Shown here: positions 27,258 to 35,276 of the stretch, piece by piece
Layout: each line of letters begins with the position of its first letter
Numbering within the stretch: position 1 is the first letter of the stretch
Origin: Candidatus Aenigmatarchaeota archaeon
GTDB taxonomy: Archaea > Aenigmatarchaeota > Aenigmatarchaeia > QMZP01
Length of the DNA stretch: 35,276 nucleotides
Direction: 5' to 3'
Assembly (NCBI GenBank): GCA_030670085.1
Contig: DAOVCJ010000001.1
Span: forward strand, 75,977 to 111,252
Made by a program: the position numbers and the translations under genes
Notes under the pieces: generated by a model
What the model saw: only the letters and a program-made list of their open reading frames with translations
Database searches by the model: none
Told to the model about the DNA's origin: nothing

Positions 27258-28028
27258 ATCCTGTGGCTTAGTGCCTTCGTGAGTTCGAATCTCACCCCCC
27301 GCATTTTTCAATATCTTTAGAATCCCCTTTCTTTCGGATATTGTTGTTTTAGGAGGACAATAACCTAAAATTTTCCAGATCTGTATTTTTGTTATGTGTT
27401 TGGAATTACTAAATCCTATCTCTTTAATCCATTTTTCTATATCTGTTTTTCGGTATATAACAAGTTCATATTTCATATTTTTATCTCGTTTTCCTTTGTA
27501 AGGCTTCTTATCAATCACTTTAATTCCCAGATTTGCAAGCATTTGCTTTAATTGCTCTTTTAATGTTTTCGATGTAGTTCCTAATTTTATTTTGGGTCTG
27601 ATATGCTTATCACTTTTTGCAGAATAGTTTTTTTCGAAATATATTGAACCATCGGTATCAAAGAGTCCTCTGAGAAAGGCTTTTTGAAGTTCTGGTTTCG
27701 CTTTGGTTACGAGTCTCGGTAATTTTATATTTGTTTTAGGCCCTGGTTTTAATCCGAGATCCATGAAATATTTACATATTTTGGAATTAAAGACAATAAA
27801 CCCGAATACACCCATAGTCGGATATCCTTTACCACTTACTTTTCTATTTAGAATGGGCATCATTACTGCATCATTAAATAGTGGGATTATATATGATTCA
27901 TAATATTCTCTTTCTTCTCGAATATCCCCCAAAAGGGCGTATTCACTATATCTATTATTTATACTAATGCAGCCATCACCCACATGCATTCCCATCAATT
28001 CAAATTGCTTATCTGAGGTTGTTGTCAT
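27234..28028 (-). CDS. LAGLIDADG homing endonuclease; 3' end of the ORF reads antisense through the tRNA-Leu gene
   Basis: LMGMHVGDGCIS and FLRGLFDTDGSIYFE motifs; C-terminal AGGEIRTHEGTKPQ is antisense tRNA. Confidence 0.85.
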   Translation of the reverse strand: MTTTSDKQFELMGMHVGDGCISINNRYSEYALLGDIREEREYYESYIIPLFNDAVMMPILNRKVSGKGYPTMGVFGFIVFNSKICKYFMDLGLKPGPKTNIKLPRLVTKAKPELQKAFLRGLFDTDGSIYFEKNYSAKSDKHIRPKIKLGTTSKTLKEQLKQMLANLGIKVIDKKPYKGKRDKNMKYELVIYRKTDIEKWIKEIGFSNSKHITKIQIWKILGYCPPKTTISERKGILKILKNAGGEIRTHEGTKPQDFSGRFCH

Positions 28029-28096
28029 ATCAATTCTATTGATCTCCCATTCATTATAAAACTAGCGTGTGTGGCATTCCGCTAGATTACCCGCAT

Positions 28097-28297
28097 CTAT
28101 ATCTCTTTACTTCTGATGTAGAGGAGCAGTCTCTGTATGATGAAGTAGATGAAAAGCAGTAGAACTGCTATTATGAGCGCGAACCCAAAATCAACCTCCC
28201 TTAAAATCAGATACCTGATAACAATAACGATAACGAAAATTCCTACAAAAAACAGCACGACCTTTATCAGGGGTTCCTTTTCAAATTCTGGTATCAT
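28097..28297 (-). CDS. Small two-TM membrane protein
   Basis: 66 aa, two hydrophobic segments. Confidence 0.45.
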   Translation of the reverse strand: MIPEFEKEPLIKVVLFFVGIFVIVIVIRYLILREVDFGFALIIAVLLLFIYFIIQRLLLYIRSKEI

Positions 28298-28318
28298 ATT
28301 AAATTATTTGCAAGGGGT

Positions 28319-28549
28319 TTATTTAACTACTGATTTCTTTTCCCTTATATTAATCCTTTCTGTTTTCTCAAAAACAATTTCCTTTTCTTCTGTTTTCACC
28401 ATTTCTGCAACCTTCTGGAGAAGAGCAACCCTGAGGGCAAGATGCTTGCTCATTTCGTTCTGAAGCTTGTCAAGCTCCTTCCCCATACTGTCCAGGTCAT
28501 TAAGAATTCTCTGTAAATCAGTGGATTTTGCAACAGTTGATTTTTCCAT
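28319..28549 (-). CDS. Small coiled-coil protein
   Basis: 76-aa helical ORF. Confidence 0.4.
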   Translation of the reverse strand: MEKSTVAKSTDLQRILNDLDSMGKELDKLQNEMSKHLALRVALLQKVAEMVKTEEKEIVFEKTERINIREKKSVVK

Positions 28550-28601
28550 AGAACCTATAATTAGTTGAATGTAATTTTTTTAAGCTTAACAGAACAACCA
28601 A

Positions 28602-28755
28602 GGCCGTTGCTGGGATATGCATCCAAAGATGAAAACTTCAAAGGACGACTTTATTCAATCTCCCCAAGCCGTCTTTCCACACTTTCGTCAATCGATTTTG
28701 AACCCAGCCCAAGAGCTCCACAGGCTCTTATGCTAACCACTACACCACAACGGCC
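28602..28755 (-). tRNA. tRNA-His(GUG) with an intron in the T-loop
   Basis: G-1/C73 pair, acceptor GCCGTTG/CAACGGC, anticodon arm AGAGC-CTGTGGA-GCTCT, T arm CTGGG-TTCAAA|T-CCCAG. Confidence 0.88.
28616..28696 (-). other. tRNA-His T-loop intron (81 nt) carrying a family hairpin (28644-28673)
   Basis: Removal restores loop TTCAAAT; central helix TTCA/TGCA has one mismatch; hairpin GACGGCTTG GGGAGATTGAAT AAAGTCGTC. Confidence 0.75.
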
Positions 28756-28814
28756 ATAATAACTATTAGAGCAAGATTATATTTATAAAAGCAAAAATCG
28801 AATAGAATCACCAC

Positions 28815-28850
28815 ACACCAAAGTTTAAATATACAAATTTTTATATAGTT
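28815..28850 (+). promoter_or_regulatory. Candidate rRNA operon promoter
   Basis: CAAAGTTTAAATATAC (BRE/TATA-like) followed by TTTTTATATAG. Confidence 0.5.
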
Positions 28851-29105
28851 AATGTTACATAGTAAAAGTGAGCTAGGTGACTAGCAATGATATGGTGTGA
28901 GCTTAAATTGGATTTAGGTTTGAATTATGCTCTTGTGAAATCCTACTGGAAAGACCCTTGGAGGTCAACCACGCCAATCCCAATTCCGGTTGATCCTGCC
29001 GGAGGTCACTGCTATCTGAATCCGACTAAGCCATGCAAGTCTTGGGTAAAACCAGGGCGGACTGCTCAGTAACACGTAGTTAACCTGCCCTTAGGTCTGG
29101 AATAA

Positions 29106-29151
29106 AAGATTGAAGGTTGGGCAGATTGGATAAAGCCTTCTGTCTGTTCAT
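29106..29151 (+). other. 16S intron A (46 nt) with family hairpin 29112-29140
   Basis: BHB GAAT/GTTC, bulges AA^A and AT^T; spliced CTGGAATAA|TCCCGGGAAACTGG restores the archaeal consensus. Confidence 0.82.
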
Positions 29152-29499
29152 TCCCGGGAAACTGGGGCTAATGCTGGATAGGTAACAGATGCTGGAATGC
29201 TCTGTTGCTGAACTAAGGATGGGACTGCGTCCGATTAGCCTGTTGCTAGGGTAAAAGCATATGACGTTCGCTTTCGAGCTTCTATCGATACAATCCTGGC
29301 AAAGCGATAATCGGTACGGGCCTTGAGAGAGGAAGCCCGGAGATGGATTCTGAGACAAGAATCCAGGTCCTACGGGATGCAGCAGGCGCGAAACTTTCCC
29401 AATGCGCGCAAGCGTGAGGAAGGGATTCAGAGTGCTTTCTCGTTCTTCGAGGGAGCTTTTCTAGAGTGTAAAAAGCTCTAGGAATAAGAGGTGGGTAAG

Positions 29500-29544
29500 A
29501 GTTTGACGGCTTGGATAAATTGGATAAAGCCGTCTGACTACCAG
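29500..29544 (+). other. 16S intron B (45 nt) with family hairpin 29505-29534
   Basis: BHB GGTA/TACC, bulges AG^A and AG^A; spliced GGTGGGTAAG|ACTGGTGCCAGCC. Confidence 0.85.
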
Positions 29545-29643
29545 ACTGGTGCCAGCCGCCGCGGTAATACCAGCGCCTCGAGTGGTGACCACGCTTATTG
29601 GGCTTAAAGCGTTCGTAGCCGGTTTGGTAAGTTCCTAATGAAA

Positions 29644-29689
29644 TCGTGAAGCGGTAGATTCGTGAGACATGTCGCTTCGCGACATGAAA
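29644..29689 (+). other. 16S insert C (about 44-46 nt), probable intron, imperfect BHB
   Basis: ATGAAATC is duplicated at both ends (29638, 29684); 9-bp stem CGTGAAGCG/CGCTTCGCG; removal restores CCTAATGAAATCCTGCAG. Confidence 0.55.
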
Positions 29690-29776
29690 TCCTGCAGTTG
29701 ACTGCAGGGCTTGTTAGGGATACTGCCGAACTTGAGACCGGGAGAGGCTGAGGGTATTATTGGGGTAGGGGTTAAA

Positions 29777-29824
29777 ATCAAGAGACGACTTGGAGAAGCG
29801 GATAAGGTCGTCCTACGATAACGT
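29777..29824 (+). other. 16S intron D (48 nt) in the h23 690-loop region, with family hairpin 29784-29812
   Basis: BHB GTTA/TAAC, bulges AA^A and GT^T; spliced GGGGTTAAA|TCCTATAATCCC. Confidence 0.85.
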
Positions 29825-30011
29825 TCCTATAATCCCAATAAGACCACCTGTGGCGAAGGCGCTCAGCCAGAACGGATCTGACGGTGAGGGACGAAAGCTA
29901 GGGGAGCGAAGCGGATTAGATACCCGCGTAGTCCTAGCTGTAAACGATACCCACTAGACATTGGCAGTCTTACGGGGGCTGCCAGAGTCGTAGGGAAACC
30001 GTTAAGTGGGT

Positions 30012-30043
<32 letters not shown>

Positions 30044-30401
30044 TAAGGGAATTGGCGGGGGAGCACACAAGGGGTGGAGGCTGTGGTTTAATTCGATTCA
30101 ACGCGAGGAACCTTACCAGAGGCGACAGCAGAATGAAGGTCAGGCTGATGGTCTTACCAGACAAGCTGAGAGGTGGTGCATGGCCGTCGTCAGTTCGTGC
30201 CGTGAGGTGTCGACTTAAGTGTCGTAACGAACGAGACCCGCACCCTATGTTACGACGAGCTTCTTTTGAGGTTCGGTACTCATAGGGGACCGCTGTTGAT
30301 AAAACAGAGGAAGGAGCGGTCGACGGCAGGTCAGTATGCTCTGAATCCTCTGGGTTACACGCGGCCTACAATGGATGGGACAATGGGATGCGACTCCGAA
30401 A

Positions 30402-30446
30402 AGCTTGATGGCTTGTTTAGATTGGTTCAAGCCGTCTTGCGCGGAA
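30402..30446 (+). other. 16S intron E (45 nt) with family hairpin 30407-30436
   Basis: Spliced GACTCCGAAA|GGAGGAGCTAATCCC (GAAA-capped helix restored); BHB CCGA/GCGG with one mismatch. Confidence 0.8.
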
Positions 30447-30478
30447 GGAGGAGCTAATCCCCAAACCCATTCTCGGTC

Positions 30479-30511
<33 letters not shown>

Positions 30512-30697
30512 CGAAATCCCTAGTAGTCGCTGGTCATCAGAGGTTGACGCTTTCGAGCGTCTATTTGTGGACTCTAGCGGCGAATAAGTTCCTGCTCCTT
30601 GCACACACTGCCCGTCAAGCCAACCGAGTGGGTTTTTGGCGAGCTCTCACTTATTGGTGAGATCGAGTCACGAATCTGCAAGGTGGGCTAAGTCGTA

Positions 30698-30861
<164 letters not shown>

Positions 30862-30923
30862 ATTTTCCAATAGGACACATAAAGAGCATAAAAAGGTCTG
30901 ATGTGGGCTGGTAGATCAGTGGA

Positions 30924-30962
30924 AACTTCAGAAGAAGCAGATTCATCTGCTTCGATCACTAG
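30924..30962 (+). other. tRNA-Ala D-loop intron (39 nt)
   Basis: BHB AGTG/CACT, bulges GA^A and AG^A, outer helix is the D stem; internal hairpin GAAGCAGA/TCTGCTTC. Confidence 0.85.
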
Positions 30963-31001
30963 AGATCGCTGCCCTTGCAAGGCAGAGGCCGCGGGTTCGA
31001 A

Positions 31002-31034
31002 ATAGCCTTCCTTTTAAAGGGAAGCTTATGGACA
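31002..31034 (+). other. tRNA-Ala T-loop intron (33 nt)
   Basis: BHB TTCG/TGGA with wobbles, bulges AA^A and CA^T; restores TTCGAAT. Confidence 0.82.
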
Positions 31035-31104
31035 TCCCGCCCAGTCCATTAATAAAACCAGGCCAAAAGAATGAAGCTTTATATATTTAATTAAATAAAG
31101 ATAT

Positions 31105-31455
31105 CATGTTCATGGTCAAACAGACTGTCTGAACTGTTCAGAGTTGACCCCTCTGGTGGCAGAAGAGGTTGGTTGGCAGTAAAGATGGTGATATCGGCGA
31201 CGAATTAATACTGTCTTTTTCTGAGCAGTTGGACGTATGTAATGGTTAGACGGCTCTGCCCAATATATGCAAGCCGTCATTCGCAGGTATCATGCTAACC
31301 GTTTCATAATGTAGTGAAACTCCCCAAGAGCTGGGGGGTGGAGTGAAAGGGTGTAAATGAAGAAAAACAATCCGTCCCAATACGACTGTGCGTTTGCGCA
31401 GGATGAGTGGGTGAACACAGTTTGATACGCTCTTGATGATGTTCATAGGTGAGTT
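31105..31455 (+). ncRNA. Structured 16S-23S spacer RNA of unknown identity, with its own TATA element
   Basis: TTTATATA at 31078-31085; several hairpins (GGTCAA/TTGACC, CTCCCCA/TGGGGGG, CTGTGCG/GCGCAG); no convincing ORF; inverted family hairpin at 31249-31278. Confidence 0.4.
31249..31278 (-). repeat. Inverted family hairpin copy: GACGGCTTG CATATATTGGGC AGAGCCGTC on the minus strand
   Basis: Same stem and 30-nt length; loop matches in the minus orientation. Confidence 0.65.
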
Positions 31456-31944
31456 ATCCTGACTATAAGGACTAAGACGTTATATGGTGGATGGCTTGGT
31501 TCGGATACCGATGAAGGAGGTGGCAAGCTGCCATATGTCTGGGGTAGTCGCAAGCAGACTTTGAACCCAGAATCTCCGAATGGGACCTCCTACCATTAGG
31601 TGCTCGCATTAGCGAGCGGTTACGCGGGGAACTGAAACATCTCAGTACCCGCAGGAAAAGAAAACAATTGTGATTCCGTTATTAAGGGCGACCGAAAGCG
31701 GAACAGGACAAACCGAACCCCTTGTGGAGACATAAGGGGAATGTGGGGTTTGGACCTGGGTTCAGCCTAACTTCTGAATTCGAACTCTGCTGGAAAGCAG
31801 GACCGTAGAGGGTGATAGTCCCGTAGAAGCAAGGGAGAAGGTTGATACCAGGTATCCAGAGTACTGCTGGTTGAATATCCAGTGGGAATATGGGAGACAA
31901 TAACTCCCAATCCTAAATATAATCCGAGTCCGATAGCGCACTAG

Positions 31945-31983
31945 ATCGTCTGAGGTAGGTTTACCTACCTCTCTCGAAGTGAA
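31945..31983 (+). other. 23S intron A (39 nt)
   Basis: BHB CACT/AGTG, bulges AG^A and AA^T; spliced GATAGCGCACTAG|TACCGTGAGGGAAAG. Confidence 0.88.
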
Positions 31984-32381
31984 TACCGTGAGGGAAAGCT
32001 GAAAAGTATCCTTAACAGGAGATGAAAAGATCCTGAAACCATATAACCATAGGTGGATATGGTTTGTTAAATCCCCTTGAAGGACAGTCTGCGAAGATTG
32101 AGTACGAATAGGGGAGTTTCTGATCATATCGTCCGTTTTGAAACACGCGGCAAGGAGTTTATCTCTGTGGCGAGGTTAAAACCCGTAACCGCAGCGAAAG
32201 CGAAACCTGCGCAGACGCAAGTTCAGGCAGGTGGGTGTGAAAGCGCCCGAGTCACAGGGATAGGACCAGAAACCTGTCGATCTAGCCCTGGGTAGGGTGA
32301 AATCCCGGGAAACCGGGATGGAGGCTCGCTACCGGTGCTGAGATTCAAATCGCTCGGGTGACCTGGGGCTAGGGGTGAAAA

Positions 32382-32430
32382 TGTGATTGACGGCTTGGAT
32401 AGATTGAATATAACCGTCCTTCGCTTCTAG
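32382..32430 (+). other. 23S intron B (49 nt) with family hairpin 32389-32418
   Basis: Inner helix GTGA/TCGC; central TGAA/TTCT (one mismatch); spliced GGGGTGAAAA|GCTAATCGAG. Confidence 0.75.
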
Positions 32431-32703
32431 GCTAATCGAGATGGGTGATAGCTGGTTCCTCCCGAAATGAGTCTAAGCTCAGCCTCACCGGAGATGGGTA
32501 AAGGGGTAAAGCTACTGATTGGGTAACCAAGGAGGGAAACCTCCAGTTGCCCTGTCAAACTCAGAATCCTTTATCGTCGTAGATGGTGGGAGTGAGGATA
32601 CGGGGTAAGCTCGATATCCGAGAGGGAAAGAACCCAGACCAGGGTTAAGGTCCCAAAATGCATGTTAAGTGAGAAAGGGAGTTCACAACCCCAGACAGTG
32701 GGA

Positions 32704-32751
<48 letters not shown>

Positions 32752-32968
32752 CCACCGAGGTTGTGGGCCCTGATAATGGACGGGACTAAACATGCTACCG
32801 ATACCCTGGATTCCGAAAGGAATAGTGTAGGGAGGTGTTCCGTGAGGGTAGAAGTCTATGCGAAAGTTCGGATGGACCTCATGGAAACAAGAATCTTGCT
32901 GAAAGTAACAGCGAAGTTGGGTGAAAATCCCAACCACCTTAAGGGCTAGGGTTCCTCAGCAATGATCA

Positions 32969-33015
32969 ACAGTGGACGGTTTGGAGAAGCAGATTTGAGC
33001 TTTCCACTGGTCGAA
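32969..33015 (+). other. 23S intron C (47 nt) with diverged family hairpin 32975-33004
   Basis: BHB TGAT/GTCG (wobbles), bulges CA^A and AA^T; spliced CCTCAGCAATGATCA|TCAGCTGAGGGTTAG. Confidence 0.85.
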
Positions 33016-33263
33016 TCAGCTGAGGGTTAGTCGATCCTAAGATGTACCCTAACTGGAGTACATCGAAAGGGAAGCAGGTTAATATTCCTGCACTGAAGAA
33101 ATACACGCGGCAACGCAAGATCCGTTTCTGACGCTTTGTGATAGGCCAACCACAGAGATGTGGCTAACTAGTGAACCCTGCAGAGTATCATAATGATGAG
33201 AAGCAGGTGAAGCTAGGAATGGTGCCTTTTGGGTATTTGGCTGATTCATGGAGCCCGTGAAAA

Positions 33264-33310
33264 AGGGAATGACGGCTTGGATAAATTGGATTAGGCCGTC
33301 TCTCTTCATA
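33264..33310 (+). other. 23S intron D (47 nt) with family hairpin 33271-33300
   Basis: BHB TGAA/TTCA, bulges AA^A and TA^C; outer CCC/GGG. Confidence 0.8.
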
Positions 33311-33652
33311 CAGGGAACGGGTATGGACTTTCTTCAATCGTACCGAGAACCATTACTGGTGCCCCTCCCTGAGAAGGGGAAGGTGTGATGGGAGAAATCA
33401 GTCTAGGGAATTCGGCAAATTAGCGGCGTACCTTCGGAACAAGCCGTGCCTACTATCCAAGCTCAGCTTGGGCCAGTAGGTCGCAGTGACAAGGAGGGCC
33501 CGACTGTTTAATAAAAACGTAGGGGAGTGCTAAGCGGAAACGCTGCGTATACTTCCTGAGGCCTGCCCAGTGCCAGTGTGTTAAGCTCGGGTTCAACCGG
33601 GTGAAGCCCTGGTAAACGGCGGCGGTAACTCTGACCGTCTTAAGGTAGCGTA

Positions 33653-33706
33653 AATGTTACTACCTGCTAAAGGGTAGGAAAGCCTTTAGTCGGCAAACAT
33701 CGCTAA
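33653..33706 (+). other. 23S intron E (54 nt) near E. coli about 1927-1930
   Basis: BHB AGCG/CGCT, bulges TA^A and AA^A, inner ATGTT/AACAT; spliced CTTAAGGTAGCGTA|ATCCCTTGCCG. Confidence 0.9.
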
Positions 33707-33828
33707 ATCCCTTGCCGATTAATTGTCGGCCTGCATGAATGGCTTAACGAGCCCCTCACTGTCCCAGGCTGATACCCAGTGAACTTAATGTCCTGTGCAT
33801 ATTCAGGAGTCCTCCAGTGGGACGAGAA

Positions 33829-33875
33829 TTTCTTGACGGCTTGGATAGATTGAATCAAGCCGTCTGGTACTCGAA
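33829..33875 (+). other. 23S intron F (47 nt) with family hairpin 33835-33864, near E. coli about 2060
   Basis: BHB CGAG/CTCG, bulges AA^T and AA^G; spliced GGGACGAGAA|GACCCC. Confidence 0.9.
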
Positions 33876-34236
33876 GACCCCATGGAACTTTACTGCAGTC
33901 TGATGTTGTGATATGGTGACGGATGTATAGTGTAGGTGGGAGCGTTGCACCTAGGTCGTAAGGTCTAGGGTAGGCGACAATGTAACACCACCCTTTTGTT
34001 ATCATATTGCTTATCCTTCGGGAGACACCGTCAGATGGGCAGTTTGGCTGGGGCGGTACACCCTTGACACGCTATCAAGGGTGCCCAAAGGTTTCCTCAT
34101 CCGGGTCAGAAATCCGGAGAAGAGTGTAAGGGCAAAAGGAAGCCTGATAGGATCCTGCACAACAAGGGATCCTGACACGAAAGTGTGGCCTAGCGATCCC
34201 CGGTGCCTCATTAATTGGGGGCCCGGTCTGTCAGAA

Positions 34237-34312
34237 AGAGCTTTCTTTACAGGAGTTTCCACTTCCGCAAAGAACCCTCGGAAAGAAACTTGAAATAGGA
34301 AAGTTCCTGAAA
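34237..34312 (+). other. 23S intron G (76 nt)
   Basis: BHB TCAG/CTGA, bulges AA^A and AA^A, inner GAGCTTTC/GGAAAGTTC; spliced CTGTCAGAA|AAGCTACCCTGGGGATAA. Confidence 0.88.
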
Positions 34313-34356
34313 AAGCTACCCTGGGGATAATGGAGTTGTGGCGGGCGAGAGTCCAC

Positions 34357-34449
34357 GCCACTCTTCTCGTTTCGGCGAATCGGAAGGATATTGGCTATTG
34401 AGTCATAGCGCGAGCTGTGACTATGATAAGTCGGGAAGCGTGTGGGTCA
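34357..34449 (+). other. 23S insert H (about 93 nt), probable intron, boundaries uncertain by 1-2 nt
   Basis: Interrupts GCGAGAGTCC...ATCGACCCC; contains a GCGA-capped hairpin AGTCATAGC/GCTGTGACT. Confidence 0.65.
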
Positions 34450-34987
34450 AATCGACCCCGTTCATTGCTTCTCCGCCGTCGGCTCGGCTCTTCCTGGGCG
34501 TGCAGCAGCGCCCAAGGGTGGGGGTGTTCACCCATCAAAGAGCCACGTTAGCTGGGTTAAGTACGGTGCGAGCCAGTACGGTCTTTATCTACTGGAGGTG
34601 TCGGCCACTTGAGGGGAAGGCGCCTTAAGTACGAAAGGAACGAGGTACCGCGGCCGCTGGTGTACCGGTTGTGTAAGCATCGCCGGGCAGCTACGCCGTA
34701 TGCGGATAAAGGCTGAAAGCATCTAAGCCTGAAACCGTCCCTAAAAAGAAGTGGCCATTCTTCGGACTGCTTAGCGATAAGCGGAACGGGGAGGAAGGCC
34801 CAGTAGACGACTGGTTTGATAGGACCGGGGTGTAAGTATCAAGGCAACGAGATATTCAGCCCGCGGTTACTAAAAGCCTGACTGACCCTAGTCAAAGGGG
34901 CGACTCGCCTTTCCCCTTCTTCTATCCGCTTGAACGGCCAGCTTCAGCTCTGGATAACGTTTATAAACCCCGGAGTGCCTATTCTAT

Positions 34988-35276
34988 TTGCGCGAGCTGG
35001 GCAGGTAACTTCGCTGGTGCGAACCGGTGAGGAAGTTCCGCTCATCCACAACCCGCCGGCACAAGCCGGAGGCGGAGACGCCTTGCACCGGGAACAGAAA
35101 CGACACCGGCCTCCTGGAGTGATGAGGGTCACCGAACGTCGATAGGAGGACCCGGATGAAACGGCCACGGTGACGGGGGATGCAAGCCAGACGTTTAAGT
35201 CATAGCGCTCAGACAAATGTTACCACCTCCCTGGACCTTGGATGGTCCGGAGATGACAGAAAGCGGGCTATGCCCA
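34988..35276 (+). ncRNA. rnpB: RNase P RNA (archaeal), 3' end runs off the window
   Basis: GAGGAAGTTCCGCTC, GGATGCAAGCC, ACAGAAAGCGGGCTATGCCCA; TGGGCA/TGCCCA pairing; TATA-like TTTATAAA upstream. Confidence 0.85.

Larger units (their letters stand above)
27138..27303 (+). tRNA. tRNA-Leu(UAA) with two BHB introns; exons 27138-27168, 27197-27203, 27258-27303
   Basis: Acceptor GCGGGGG/CCCCCGC; after removing both introns the anticodon arm is CAGGA-CTTAAGA-TCCTG; class II variable arm GGC-TTAGT-GCC; T arm GTGAG-TTCGAAT-CTCAC. Confidence 0.88.
30905..31048 (+). tRNA. tRNA-Ala(UGC) with introns in the D-loop and T-loop; exons 30905-30923, 30963-31001, 31035-31048
   Basis: Acceptor GGGCTGG/CCAGTCC, D stem GATC/GATC, anticodon arm CTGCC-CTTGCAA-GGCAG, T arm GCGGG-TTCGAA|T-CCCGC. 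Confidence 0.9.

Noticed and set aside
27138-27303. Reading the anticodon as GAC (Val) or GAG (Leu) with a single intron
   Set aside because: A single intron gives a mismatched anticodon stem or a 9-nt loop; two BHB introns give a perfect stem and a standard Leu UAA loop.
28060-28095. Degenerate tRNA 3' end (GTGGCATTCCGCTAGATTACCCGCA) beyond the HEG as an insertion scar
   Set aside because: Only short matches (TGTGGC, CCCGCA) to tRNA-Leu; a simple CTAGCG/CGCTAG hairpin explains it equally well.

Overview
The window is an archaeal chromosome segment, possibly from a DPANN-like lineage (inference only; no search was run). Positions 1-28.5 kb are a dense protein-coding region. It includes an nrdG-nrdD-nrdR cluster with a paired NrdR-box operator, MetRS, TyrRS and TrpRS, a TadA/GspE-like secretion ATPase, L15e, a PorB-type subunit, a TrmB-family regulator, ATP-dependent DNA ligase, fibrillarin, RadB, a DHH phosphoesterase, an AMMECR1 protein, and a glycosyltransferase/glycoside-hydrolase-like surface polysaccharide cluster. 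Positions 27.1-35.3 kb are a stable-RNA region: tRNA-Leu(UAA), a LAGLIDADG homing endonuclease gene, tRNA-His(GUG), 16S, tRNA-Ala(UGC), 23S and RNase P RNA. The main discovery candidate is that these RNA genes are interrupted by many short inserts that fit archaeal bulge-helix-bulge (BHB) introns: 2 in tRNA-Leu, 1 in tRNA-His, 2 in tRNA-Ala, 5-6 in 16S and 8 in 23S. In most cases, removing the insert at the predicted cut restores the conserved RNA sequence. Nine of these inserts or neighbours carry the same ~30-nt hairpin in sense orientation (consensus GACGGCTTG-GATARATTGRAT-NAAGCCGTC, with compensatory stem changes). Further copies sit in the tRNA-Leu 5' flank and, inverted, in the 16S-23S spacer. 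I saw no copy in the protein-coding part of the window. This looks like a dispersed or mobile mini-intron family confined to stable RNA genes, next to a homing endonuclease gene. All intron and rRNA calls come from reading by eye and remembered consensus sequences; they need covariance models and RNA-seq.
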